Positions 31,947 to 40,370 of a stretch of DNA of 64,000 nt are shown here, in pieces. The notes under the pieces were generated by a model. It made no database searches. It saw only the letters and a list, made by a program, of their open reading frames with translations, and was not told the origin of the DNA. The first letter of the stretch is position 1. Each line of letters starts with the position of its first letter. The DNA lies in contig SCNI01000006.1 of assembly GCA_005502775.1 (NCBI GenBank), forward strand, positions 1 through 64,000, given 5' to 3'. The position numbers and the translations under genes are program-made. The stretch comes from Microbacteriaceae bacterium 3FA27C10 (GTDB lineage: Bacteria > Actinomycetota > Actinomycetes > Actinomycetales > Microbacteriaceae).

Positions 31947-33853
31947 ACCCCGCCGCCTCCGCCGCCTCCGCCACCACCGCCGGAGAATCCACCTCCGCCC
32001 GAGAACCCGCTCGAGCTGCTCGTCGAGCTTCCCGAATAGGCACTCGACGCCGTCGAGGAGAGCGAGCCGATGGCCGAGGCGAAGAGATAGGCGTTGAACG
32101 CCCCCGACCCGCCGCCGTACCAGTCGGGCCGGCTGCCGAGGCTCTCATAGTAGGTGCCGAGCACCTTCGCCCACTCCGACTCGAGGTCGAGCAGCACCGC
32201 GTAGGGCAGCAGCTTCTCGTAGAGCTTCACCACCTGGCCCCGGTCGGGCGCGTTCACGCCGGTCTTCAGCGCGCCCTCAGGGCTCTGCAGGGCTTTGAAG
32301 CGGTCTTCCTCGGCCCACTCGATGTACAGGCGGATGCCCTCGATGTAGTCCCGCAGTTCGGCGCCCTTCTGCGTGAGCGTGACACGGAAGGCGCCGTAGA
32401 ACACGATCAGCAGCGCGAACCCGGCCGGGAAGAACAGCCCGATCGGGAGCCCGTCGCCCACCTCGGCGTTCGACGAGACGGAGCCGGCGACGAAGCCGAT
32501 CACCGACACGAGGATGGCGACGAGCACGAGCACCGTGCCCTGCCAGCGCACCCCCGAGCGCTGGAAGCCCTCCGCCAGGGCGCGCTTCTTCGTTCCCTGC
32601 ATCACGCCGTAGACGGCCTTCGCGAGCTCGGAGTCGTTCTTCTTCAGTTCGCGCCAGGCGCCCGGCGTCAGCTCGCTGCCGAAGAGCGCCCGCGCCAGGC
32701 CCAGCTCGTGCTCGCCGAGCCCTTGCGCGGTGAGCAGGTGCAGCCAGTAGACGGTCTTCGACGAGAAGACGCCCGGCTCCTCCTGCTCCACGATCTGGAT
32801 GTTGTGGCGCACCGCGTAGTCCACGAACGACGCCGCCGCCGCGCGCGGAGTCTTCTTCATGACGACCGAGGCGATGAGGAGGTCGGCACCCGGAGGCGGC
32901 GTGTACTCGGCGATGACGACCGGCCGGCCCTGCGCATCCCGCAGCCCGATGAAGCGGTAGAGCAGCGCGAGCAGGGCCAGCACCCCGCCGAGCACGGTGG
33001 CGATCAGCTGCACCCAGCTCGACGGCGCCGAGAGGTAGGAGGTGTCGATCTGCACGAAGGTGCCCGGCACGAAGGCGATGCCCACGGTCACGTTCTCGCC
33101 GGGCGCGAGGTTCTCGGCGTGCGTGGTGAACACGGCGGTTCCGTTCACGTCGCTGCGCACGATCTCGCACGAGGTGCTGGAGCCCTGGACGCCCACGAAG
33201 CATCCGGTGCTGCCGGTGAGGGCGCCGACGAGCGCGGGCTCGACCGTGGTCGTGGTGGTGTGCGCGGCGAAGGGCTGCTGCCAGAGGGTGCCGTTGGTGT
33301 CCCAGTAGAACTCGTCGTCGTTCGTGTTCGAGAAGTAGCGGGTGACGTCGGTCTGGCGGTAGGTGATGACGTACGTCTGCTCGCCGTGCACGAAATCGGG
33401 GGCGGCGATGGTGAGCACGAGGTTCTCGCCGTCGTCGGACGTCTCGTAGGGTCGCGGGGTGCCGGCCGCATCCGTCACCGACAGAATTTCCGGGTTGGTG
33501 GAGTGACTGTCGTAACGGGTGGGGATCGCGCGCTGGATGCCGTGGTTCTGGTCGCTCTGCGGGAACTCGGCCACGAAGGTCTCGACGGTCGTGAGCGTGG
33601 AATGGCCGGCATCGTCGATGCCGAGGTCGTAGCGGCCGTCGAACGACGCGAAGCTGAAGTCGTTCACGTCGCCGGGCGCGGCGGCGAGCGGCGGATGCTC
33701 CGCAACGGCCAAGGGCGCAGCGGCCGGATGCTCAGCCGCGTCGGCGACAGCCGGACTCGCGCCGAGCACGGGGAGCAGAGCCGCGGCGACGATCAGAACC
33801 GCGGCCGCGACGCCCTTGGGTGTGCGGCGTGAGAGGCGGACGATCTGGCGCAT
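31943..33853 (-). CDS. DUF2207 domain membrane protein with Gly-rich tail
   Basis: A 636-residue protein with a signal peptide (VAAAVLIVAAALLPVLGASP) and an extracellular beta-rich domain (VNDFSFASFDGRYDLGID to about 280) typical of DUF2207. One membrane helix near 300 and two near 440-490 flank cytoplasmic segments, and the C-terminus is a Ser/Gly tract ending in GGGGGGGGGGGV. These proteins are predicted membrane proteins of unknown role. It lies 44 bases downstream of the septum-formation-like gene and probably shares a transcript with it and pyrE. Confidence 0.85.
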   Translation of the reverse strand: MRQIVRLSRRTPKGVAAAVLIVAAALLPVLGASPAVADAAEHPAAAPLAVAEHPPLAAAPGDVNDFSFASFDGRYDLGIDDAGHSTLTTVETFVAEFPQSDQNHGIQRAIPTRYDSHSTNPEILSVTDAAGTPRPYETSDDGENLVLTIAAPDFVHGEQTYVITYRQTDVTRYFSNTNDDEFYWDTNGTLWQQPFAAHTTTTTVEPALVGALTGSTGCFVGVQGSSTSCEIVRSDVNGTAVFTTHAENLAPGENVTVGIAFVPGTFVQIDTSYLSAPSSWVQLIATVLGGVLALLALLYRFIGLRDAQGRPVVIAEYTPPPGADLLIASVVMKKTPRAAAASFVDYAVRHNIQIVEQEEPGVFSSKTVYWLHLLTAQGLGEHELGLARALFGSELTPGAWRELKKNDSELAKAVYGVMQGTKKRALAEGFQRSGVRWQGTVLVLVAILVSVIGFVAGSVSSNAEVGDGLPIGLFFPAGFALLIVFYGAFRVTLTQKGAELRDYIEGIRLYIEWAEEDRFKALQSPEGALKTGVNAPDRGQVVKLYEKLLPYAVLLDLESEWAKVLGTYYESLGSRPDWYGGGSGAFNAYLFASAIGSLSSTASSAYSGSSTSSSSGFSGGGGFSGGGGGGGGGGGV

Positions 33854-33897
33854 GGCATCCCACTCTAGTCGTCGGGGTCGCGGATCCGGAGGAATTC

Positions 33898-34653
33898 TCA
33901 GCCCGCGAACGGCACGGCGAGGCTCGCCCCGAGCGGCTGCCCGGAGCTGCGGCTGAAGAAGCAGTAGTACGCGCGATCGCCGGCCGCCCACGCGGCCTCG
34001 TCCGCGGGGTAGGAGGCCTGCCACTGCACGTCGTCGAGCTGTCCGGCAGCGGCGAGGTCGAGCACGGCCGGGGCGGTGCAGAGCAGGTTCAGGCGGGAGA
34101 CGAGTTCGGCCTCGCCGGGGTAGGCGGCGGTCGCGGGCTCGGCGAAGAGGCCGCGGGTGACGAGCTGGGCGGTGTGGTCGGCGCCGCAGTCGACCACCGT
34201 GAACTCCTCGGCCCAGGGCGAGGTGTAGCCCGTGAGGCATTCGCCGCCGCCGAGCTGGTTCCAGGCGTGCACCCCGGGAGCGGCCGCGCCCGTGGGCTGC
34301 GCCGCAGGGAGGGATGTCGCCGCGGGGGCCGAGGTCGGGCTCGTCGACTCGGGCGTGGTCGTGGCTGTCGACGCAGCCGTGACCGCACCGGCCTCCGGGC
34401 TCGCGACGGCGGGGCCACCCACACGCATCCCGACGAGGAACATCACCACGACGACCGCGATCGCCACGACCACCGCCGCACCCACCAGGACGCGCCAGTT
34501 CGGCGCATCCGTTCGCCCGCCCCGGCTGCCGGCCGCGCCCGCCGGGGCTGCGACCTCACCGGAGCCGCCGGCAGCACCCACGCCGGCGGCCGGACTCGGT
34601 GTGACCGAGTTCGACGGCGGAAGGTCGGGGGTGGGGTCGGCCGGCATCGTCAC
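33898..34653 (-). CDS. Septum-formation-family membrane protein
   Basis: A 251-residue protein with a disordered Pro/Ala N-terminus, one membrane helix (about 53-76), a Ser/Thr/Pro linker and an extracellular domain. The domain keeps the cysteine pattern of the septum formation family (GGGECLTG, VVDCGADHTAQLVTRG, LLCTAP, YYCFF). A role at the division septum or envelope is inferred from family name only. The GTG start overlaps the pyrE stop by 4 bases, showing translational coupling to pyrE. Confidence 0.75.
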   Translation of the reverse strand: MTMPADPTPDLPPSNSVTPSPAAGVGAAGGSGEVAAPAGAAGSRGGRTDAPNWRVLVGAAVVVAIAVVVVMFLVGMRVGGPAVASPEAGAVTAASTATTTPESTSPTSAPAATSLPAAQPTGAAAPGVHAWNQLGGGECLTGYTSPWAEEFTVVDCGADHTAQLVTRGLFAEPATAAYPGEAELVSRLNLLCTAPAVLDLAAAGQLDDVQWQASYPADEAAWAAGDRAYYCFFSRSSGQPLGASLAVPFAG

Positions 34654-35198
34654 TCGAGACCGAGGTCGGCCAGCCCGATCGCGTAGTGGTAGGGGTAGCC
34701 GGCCTCTTCGATGCGCTCCCCGGCGCCGGTGTTGCGGTCGACCACCACGGCGACGCCCACCACGATCGCTCCGGCCTTCTCGAGGGCGGCGATCGCGGCG
34801 AGCGGCGAGCCACCGGTGGTGGAGGTGTCCTCGAGCACGATCACGCGCTTGCCGGCGACATCCGGGCCCTCGACCTGACGGCCGCGGCCGTGGTCTTTCG
34901 GCTCCTTGCGCACCACGAAGGCGTCGTACTCGAGGCCGCGCGCCGCACCCTGGTGCAGCACGGCGGAGGCGATCGGGTCGGCCCCCATGGTGAGCCCGCC
35001 CACGGCATCCACGTCTTTGACGCCGGCGATGAGGTCGAGCATGACCTGGCCGATGAGGGGGGCCACGCGGTGGTCGAGCGAGACCTTGCGCAGGTCGACG
35101 TAGTACGTCGCCTTCTTGCCGCTCGTGAGCGTGAAGTCGCCGTGGAACACGGCATCGGTCTTGATGAAGTCGATGAGTTTGCTGCGCGCGTCGGTCAC
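34650..35198 (-). CDS. pyrE: Orotate phosphoribosyltransferase
   Basis: A 182-residue enzyme of pyrimidine synthesis that joins orotate and PRPP to give orotidine monophosphate. The marks are the N-terminal FTLTSGKKATYYVDLRKVSL, GGLTMGADPIASAV, FVVRKEPKDHG and the PRPP-binding loop VIVLEDTSTTGGSPL. The GTG at 35198 gives the expected length. It is the first gene of a likely operon with the septum-formation-like and DUF2207 genes. Confidence 0.94.
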   Translation of the reverse strand: MTDARSKLIDFIKTDAVFHGDFTLTSGKKATYYVDLRKVSLDHRVAPLIGQVMLDLIAGVKDVDAVGGLTMGADPIASAVLHQGAARGLEYDAFVVRKEPKDHGRGRQVEGPDVAGKRVIVLEDTSTTGGSPLAAIAALEKAGAIVVGVAVVVDRNTGAGERIEEAGYPYHYAIGLADLGLE

Positions 35199-35270
35199 GT
35201 GGCCCAGTTTAGCCGGGGGCTCACAGGGGTTTTGTGGGCCGGGAGGGTGCGCGTCCAATAGCGTGGAGGC

Positions 35271-36320
35271 ATGGCAGGCAGTAGGCGCACGCGCAGCGGA
35301 GCGGGAACGGGACGGATGCGCGCCGCCCGCAGCGTGGCAGCAGGAGTCGCCGGGCTGGTCGTTCTGGCTCTCGTGGCCGGATGCACGGCCGACGCGAACG
35401 GCGCCTCGAGCGGGTCGGTGGCCACGCCGAGCCCGTCGGCGACCGAGGTGGTGCCGTTCAGTCTCGACCAGCCCCTGCTCGTCGGCGCACCGAGCGGCAA
35501 GGTGTCCGACTCGATCGGGCTGATCGGCTACTGGAAGGTCACGGAGGCGCTCGGCGACAAGGACGGCACGCTGCTCCGTCTGTCGGCCGACGGTGGCACG
35601 CAGACTCTCATGCTGTTCCGCGGTTGCGGCGTTCTGAGCACCAGCTGGGCGGCATCCGACGTGCACTTCGTCGCCGGCGCGATCGGCGGCGACCAGAGCT
35701 GCTTCCTGCACGGCGACGGCGCATCGACCGCGCCCGAGGTGTCGTGGCTGGCTTCGGTGCGCAAATTCCGTGGCGCGAACGGCGGCTGGGACCTCCTCGA
35801 CTCCTTCGACAACCAGGTCGCCCGCCTCGACAAGGCCGCCGGGCCGCCCGCCGCCACGGCCAACGATCCCGCGGTGGCGCTGCTGCCCGAGCCGGCCCTC
35901 GACGCCACGGTGCGCCAGACGCTCCGGGTGGCCACGCCGCTGCCCACCGGCCTCGTGGCCGCGACGCGCAAAGACCTGTCGGGCACCTGGGTGCCCGCCG
36001 GGATGCCGGGCGCGACGGCATCCATCACCTTCGACACCAGCGGCGTCTATGCGCTGAGCGACTGCCTGCGCAGCCCCGAGCCGACCCCGACCCCCGCCGC
36101 GGAGAACCTCGTGCAGCCCGACGGCCTGCCGTGGGCCGGAGACGGCAGCGACTTCCTGGCCTCGGCGTATCCGTCGTCCGGCGCCGACTGCGCGCCGGTC
36201 TGGGACCCCGTGGAGAGCTCGACGCGCACCATCGCCCTCGACAACGGCTACCTGCGGCTGTTCGACATCGACGGCAACGAGCTGGCGCGGCTGCAGCGCC
36301 CGGCGGCCGCGGGGGCCTGA
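35271..36320 (+). CDS. Lipoprotein of a tandem paralogous pair, first copy
   Basis: A 349-residue lipoprotein; lipobox LALVAGC with Cys 38, or Cys 23 if translation starts at the more likely ATG at 35316. The mature part has two similar halves of META/lipocalin-like strands: LIGYWKV followed by FRGCGVLSTSWAA and QSCFLHGDG, then DLSGTWVPAG, ITFDTSGVYALSDC and the end block RTIALDNGYLRLFDIDGNE. It is about 35-40% identical by eye to the next gene, with the same order of motifs. It should be anchored outside the membrane and may bind a small ligand or stabilise the wall; the function is unknown. Confidence 0.75.
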   Translation: MAGSRRTRSGAGTGRMRAARSVAAGVAGLVVLALVAGCTADANGASSGSVATPSPSATEVVPFSLDQPLLVGAPSGKVSDSIGLIGYWKVTEALGDKDGTLLRLSADGGTQTLMLFRGCGVLSTSWAASDVHFVAGAIGGDQSCFLHGDGASTAPEVSWLASVRKFRGANGGWDLLDSFDNQVARLDKAAGPPAATANDPAVALLPEPALDATVRQTLRVATPLPTGLVAATRKDLSGTWVPAGMPGATASITFDTSGVYALSDCLRSPEPTPTPAAENLVQPDGLPWAGDGSDFLASAYPSSGADCAPVWDPVESSTRTIALDNGYLRLFDIDGNELARLQRPAAAGA

Positions 36321-36323
36321 GCG

Positions 36324-37355
36324 ATGCGCGGCGGTCTGGTGGGTCTCACAGCAGGTCTCGCGATCGTCGCCACGTCGGTGCTGAGCGGATGCGCGGGGTC
36401 GGCGACGCCGGAGACCGACGGGCTCGCCACGGCACCCGATTCGTCGTTCTCGCCCTCCGATCCGTTGTTCACCCCGGCCCCTGCCGCCCAAGCCGCCGCC
36501 GGAGAGCTCTCGCCCGCCGCAGGCCTCATCGGATTGTGGACCGTCAGCGGCGCCGCGGGCGAGCAAGACGGAACATGGGTGCGATTCGCGGCCGAGCAGA
36601 TGTCGTCGGACGTGACCGTGTTCCGTTCCTGCGGAGAACTGTTCCTCGACTGGGCGGCCACCGCGACCCGGATCGTCGTCGGGGGCGTCGGGGGGTCGCA
36701 GGCGTGCTTCACCCAGCCTGACGGCTCGATGGCCGCGCCGGACGCGCCGTGGCTGCTCGCTGCACGGGGCTTCAGCGCCGAGGGCACCGGCTGGGTGCTG
36801 CTCGATGCATCCGGAGCCGCCGTCGCACACCTCGCCCCGGCCGGTGGCGCGCTGCCGAACCCGCCCGCGGACATCTCGCCTTCACTCATCGCGCCCCCGG
36901 TCATCGACGACCACACCCGCGCGCAGCTGCGCCGAGCCGCTCCACTCCCCGACGGCGTGACCGCCGCCACTGCAGCCGACCTCGTGGGCACCTGGCGCTC
37001 GACGGACTGGGCGGCCCACACTCCGGCCGCGGCCCCGGGCATCCCCCTGCCGACCGGCTACCCGCAGCAGGCGACGATCACCTTCGGCGCCGACGGCACC
37101 CTCGCCGTGCTGGACTGTCACTCGGCGGCCGCGCGCCAGGTACAGCCCACGCCGACGACGTCGGCCGCCGTGCCCTGGGTGGGTGACGGCAGCGATTTTG
37201 CGACCCCTGGCTTCGCCTCCGACTCCTCGCTCTGCGCGCCGACCTGGAGCCCTTCGCTGTCGGGCATCCGCACGATCGCGATCGACGGCGGCTACCTGCG
37301 CCTGTTCGACATCGCCGGCGTCGAGCAGGCGCGCTTGGAGCGCGTTCCGGCCTGA
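36324..37355 (+). CDS. Lipoprotein of a tandem paralogous pair, second copy
   Basis: A 343-residue lipoprotein; signal peptide ends in SVLSGC with Cys 23. It repeats the first copy block for block: LIGLWTVSG, FRSCGELFLDWAA, GGSQACFTQPDG, DLVGTWRS, ITFGADGTLAVLDC, PWVGDGSDF and RTIAIDGGYLRLFDIAG. The four conserved cysteines probably form disulfides. It starts 4 bases after the first copy stops, so they form one transcript. It seems to have arisen by local duplication. Confidence 0.75.
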   Translation: MRGGLVGLTAGLAIVATSVLSGCAGSATPETDGLATAPDSSFSPSDPLFTPAPAAQAAAGELSPAAGLIGLWTVSGAAGEQDGTWVRFAAEQMSSDVTVFRSCGELFLDWAATATRIVVGGVGGSQACFTQPDGSMAAPDAPWLLAARGFSAEGTGWVLLDASGAAVAHLAPAGGALPNPPADISPSLIAPPVIDDHTRAQLRRAAPLPDGVTAATAADLVGTWRSTDWAAHTPAAAPGIPLPTGYPQQATITFGADGTLAVLDCHSAAARQVQPTPTTSAAVPWVGDGSDFATPGFASDSSLCAPTWSPSLSGIRTIAIDGGYLRLFDIAGVEQARLERVPA

Positions 37356-37403
37356 ACCTGCCCCGGCGGGGAGGCGCCGGACGCGTCAGACGTGTCCGTT
37401 GCG

Positions 37404-38282
37404 TCAGATGTGCAAGAAGTCACGCAAGGAACGCGCAGGATGGCCCGTGAGGTGCTCGACGTCGGCGGTGACGCGCGCGAGCTCACCGGCCGCGATGGCG
37501 GTGTAGGTGCTCACCCAGGCGTCGAGCTGCCACTGGGGTGCGTCGTAGACGGCGCGGGAGGCGTAGGCCTCGTCGAGTGTCTCGTCATGGAAGGCGATCG
37601 GGCCGCGGCCGCCCTCGGCGGTCAGGATGGCCGCCACGTCGGCGAGGGTGAGCGCCTCGGGGCCGGTGAGTTCGTAGGTCGTACCGAGGTGCGCGTCGGG
37701 ATTCAGGAGCACGGCGACCGCGGAGTCGGCCACGTCGTCGCGCGTGACGGTTGCGGCGCGGCCGTCCCCGGCCGGCCCGCGGATGACGCCGTCCTCGCCC
37801 GCGAGCATCGGCAGGAAGTCGGTGTAGAGGTTGTCGCGCAGGAACGTGAAGCCGAGCCCGGCATCCCGGATCAGGTTCTCGGTCACGAAGTGATCGCGGG
37901 CGAGGGTGAACACCGCATCGGGTGCCGCCCCGAAGAACGAGGTGTAGACGAAGTGCTCGACACCGGATGCGCGGGCCGCGTCGATGAACGCCCGATGCTC
38001 GGCGAGGCGGTCGGCGTTCTCGGCCGCCGACACCATGAACAGCACCTTCACGCCGTCGAGCGCGCGGCGGCCAGCCTCGCCATCGGAGTAGGTGGCCACG
38101 GCGACCTCGACGGCCGCCGCGTTGCCACTCGTCTCGAGGCTGGGCGCCCGGCTCGCATCGCGCACGACCAGCCGCTGCGCCCTGCCGGCCGCACCCAGCA
38201 GCCGCGCCACGCGCCCGCCGACTCCACCGGTCGCGCCCGTGACGGCGATGGGGGCGGACGAAGAAGATGAACGCTCGGTCAT
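37404..38282 (-). CDS. NmrA-like NAD(P)-binding protein
   Basis: A 292-residue atypical short-chain dehydrogenase. The Rossmann motif is PIAVTGATGGVGGRVARLL near residue 12-30, followed by FMVSAAENADRL, HFVYTSFFGAAPDAVFTLAR and FTFLRDNLYTDFLPML as in NmrA/TMR-type proteins. Members act as quinone reductases or redox sensors that bind NADP; the role here is not defined. The ATG at 38282 is preferred to an upstream in-frame start because it places the Gly-rich motif correctly. It is followed by the YihY gene on the same strand (upstream). Confidence 0.85.
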   Translation of the reverse strand: MTERSSSSSAPIAVTGATGGVGGRVARLLGAAGRAQRLVVRDASRAPSLETSGNAAAVEVAVATYSDGEAGRRALDGVKVLFMVSAAENADRLAEHRAFIDAARASGVEHFVYTSFFGAAPDAVFTLARDHFVTENLIRDAGLGFTFLRDNLYTDFLPMLAGEDGVIRGPAGDGRAATVTRDDVADSAVAVLLNPDAHLGTTYELTGPEALTLADVAAILTAEGGRGPIAFHDETLDEAYASRAVYDAPQWQLDAWVSTYTAIAAGELARVTADVEHLTGHPARSLRDFLHI

Positions 38283-38310
38283 GCATCCATCATCCTCCCC
38301 GGAGCAAACG

Positions 38311-39453
38311 CTACTCAGCGCCACCGCCCGGCTCCGTGAGGGCCTCGAGCTCCGCCTGCGCCGCATCCCGCCGCCAGCGCAGGCCCGGCCGCCGCCACCA
38401 CGGCGCCGTCTCCAGCGCCGCCCGCGCCTCGCGCACCCGCACCCGCGCCGCCAGCACGAGGGCGTCGTGCTCCTGGGCGGCGAGCTCCTCCTCGCTCGGC
38501 TCGTAGAGCAGCTCCCCCCGGTCGTCGGCCGCCACGGCGATCCAGGATGCGCCGACGAGCGTCACGACGCTCGCCACCCGGAACCAGAGCAGCATCGCGA
38601 TGAACACCACGAAGGTCGACAGCAGCGGGTTGCGGGTGACCCCGCCGAGCAGCGTGCCGCCGAGGGCCTGCAGCGCGACCAGGCCGAGCCCGCCGAGCAT
38701 CGCGCCCCCGCGCATCCGTCTGATCGTCAGCTTCGCGCCGGCCAGGAAGCGGAACAGCACCATGAGCGCGAGGGTGTCGATGAGGAACACCACCACCAGC
38801 CCCGCGATGGCCGCGAGCACCGTCGTGGACTGGCTGACCACGGGGCCCAGGAGCGACAGCAGAGCATCCAGGGCGGCCGTGCTGCCCACGCTGAGAGCGG
38901 CCGCAACGAAGAGCGCAGCGCCCATCGTGAGCGCCACCACGAAGTCACGCGCCTTCAGCAACACGTAGGAACGCGGGTCCTTCGGCAGGCGGAAGATGGC
39001 GCGCACGGCCATGCGGGAGTAAGTGATCCAGCCGATGGCGGTCCAGACCAGCACGGCGAGCGCCGCGATGCCCGTGACGGTGAGCACCGAGGTGCTCGAC
39101 TCGGCGATGCCACGCAGGTCGTCGAGCGCGATCACCCCGTCGTCGCCGATGAGGCCCGGGATGTAGGTGTTGATGAGGTCGATCAGCGCCTGCATGGTCT
39201 CGGGCGAGCCGATGAGCCAGATGCCGGCCACCGCGAACACGATGTAGACCGCCGCGAACACCGCGAACAGCGCCTGGTAGCTCATGCCCGAGGAGAGCAG
39301 GAAGCCGTTTCGCGAGAGGAAACGGCGCCAGACGCGGGTGGGGAAGAGGGCGAGGGTGTCCTGGGTGAGGGCCGTGACGCGGGCGATGGGCTCCTCGAAG
39401 TGGTCGCGGAACCGCTGGTCGAGAGGCCGGTCGCCGTCGTCGCCCGTCTTCAT
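38311..39453 (-). CDS. YihY/UPF0761 (BrkB-type) membrane protein
   Basis: A 380-residue membrane protein with six helices and the pattern of the YihY/virulence factor BrkB family: FLSRNGFLLSSGMSYQALFAVF at the first helix, WITYSRMAVRAIFRLP, and RRMRGGAMLGGLGLVALQ. The soluble C-terminal tail (about 300-380) is acidic then Arg/Trp-rich. The function of the family is not settled (the old RNase BN label is wrong). The NmrA gene follows 28 bases downstream, so they may be co-transcribed. Confidence 0.9.
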   Translation of the reverse strand: MKTGDDGDRPLDQRFRDHFEEPIARVTALTQDTLALFPTRVWRRFLSRNGFLLSSGMSYQALFAVFAAVYIVFAVAGIWLIGSPETMQALIDLINTYIPGLIGDDGVIALDDLRGIAESSTSVLTVTGIAALAVLVWTAIGWITYSRMAVRAIFRLPKDPRSYVLLKARDFVVALTMGAALFVAAALSVGSTAALDALLSLLGPVVSQSTTVLAAIAGLVVVFLIDTLALMVLFRFLAGAKLTIRRMRGGAMLGGLGLVALQALGGTLLGGVTRNPLLSTFVVFIAMLLWFRVASVVTLVGASWIAVAADDRGELLYEPSEEELAAQEHDALVLAARVRVREARAALETAPWWRRPGLRWRRDAAQAELEALTEPGGGAE

Positions 39454-39511
39454 GCGGCCAGCCTAGCCGCGCGCGCATCCGGGTGACGGATGCGGCCGGT
39501 AGCGTGGAACC

Positions 39512-40354
39512 ATGCGTGTTGCCACCTGGAACGTGAACTCCATCCGCGCCCGAGTCGGCCGGGTCGTCGACTGGCTGGTGCGGGAAGACGTCGACGTGCT
39601 CGGCATGCAGGAGATCAAGTGCAAGGAGTCGCAGTTCCCGTTCGAGGCCTTCCAGGAGGCGGGCTACGACGTCGTGCTGCACGGGCTCAATCAGTGGAAC
39701 GGCGTGGCCTTCGCGAGCCGCCTGCCGATGGAGGACGTGGCGAACACGTTCACCGGGATGCCCGGCTTCGGCAAGCCGCTCGACGACGGCTCGCTGCCGC
39801 TCGAGGCCCGTGCCCTCGGCGTGACGGTCGACGGCGTGCGGCTGTGGACCCTCTACGTTCCGAACGGGCGGGCGCTCGACGACCCGCACTACAGCTACAA
39901 GCTGGCCTGGCTGCAGGAACTCGCGGGGCAGACGAAGGCGTGGCTCGCCGCGCATCCCGATCAGCCGCTCGCTTTGATGGGCGACTGGAACGTCGCGCCG
40001 CTCGACAGCGACGTCTGGGACCTCAGCGTCTTCGAGGGGGCGACGCACGTCTCGGCCCCGGAGCGTGCCGCCTTCGCGGCGTTCGAGCAGATCGGCCTGA
40101 GCGACGTGGTGCGGCCGCTCGTGCCCTCCGGCTACACCTATTGGGACTACAAGCAGCTGCGCTTCCCCCGCAACGAGGGCATGCGCATCGACTTCATCAT
40201 GGGCTCCGCGCCCTTCGCCGCGCTCGTGGCGGATGCGCGCATCGACCGCGACGAGCGCAAGGGCGACGCCCCCTCCGACCACGTGCCCGTGGTGGTCGAC
40301 CTCGATCTCGACGCCTCGGGCGATGACGACGACCGCCCGATGATCTTCGGCTGA
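39512..40354 (+). CDS. xth: Exodeoxyribonuclease III / AP endonuclease
   Basis: A 280-residue Mg2+-dependent nuclease that cuts DNA at abasic sites and degrades 3' ends in base-excision repair. Catalytic features are N7 (MRVATWNVN), E34 (LGMQEIKCKE), the Tyr of LYVPNGR, GDWNVAP (Asp/Asn pair, about 153-159), DFIMGS and the C-terminal SDHVPVVVD with the catalytic His. Full length. It is divergent from the YihY gene and convergent with the propeller gene. Confidence 0.95.
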   Translation: MRVATWNVNSIRARVGRVVDWLVREDVDVLGMQEIKCKESQFPFEAFQEAGYDVVLHGLNQWNGVAFASRLPMEDVANTFTGMPGFGKPLDDGSLPLEARALGVTVDGVRLWTLYVPNGRALDDPHYSYKLAWLQELAGQTKAWLAAHPDQPLALMGDWNVAPLDSDVWDLSVFEGATHVSAPERAAFAAFEQIGLSDVVRPLVPSGYTYWDYKQLRFPRNEGMRIDFIMGSAPFAALVADARIDRDERKGDAPSDHVPVVVDLDLDASGDDDDRPMIFG

Positions 40355-40370
40355 CGCGCCGGGCTTCGGC

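Noticed and set aside
31661-33832. 723-codon open frame opposite DUF2207
   Set aside because: Shadow of the DUF2207 gene, which has signal peptide, domain and membrane segments in the expected order.
37383-37418. Repeated GCGTCAGA-GTG words near the NmrA gene end
   Set aside because: Two short direct repeats only, with no third copy or dyad; probably chance.
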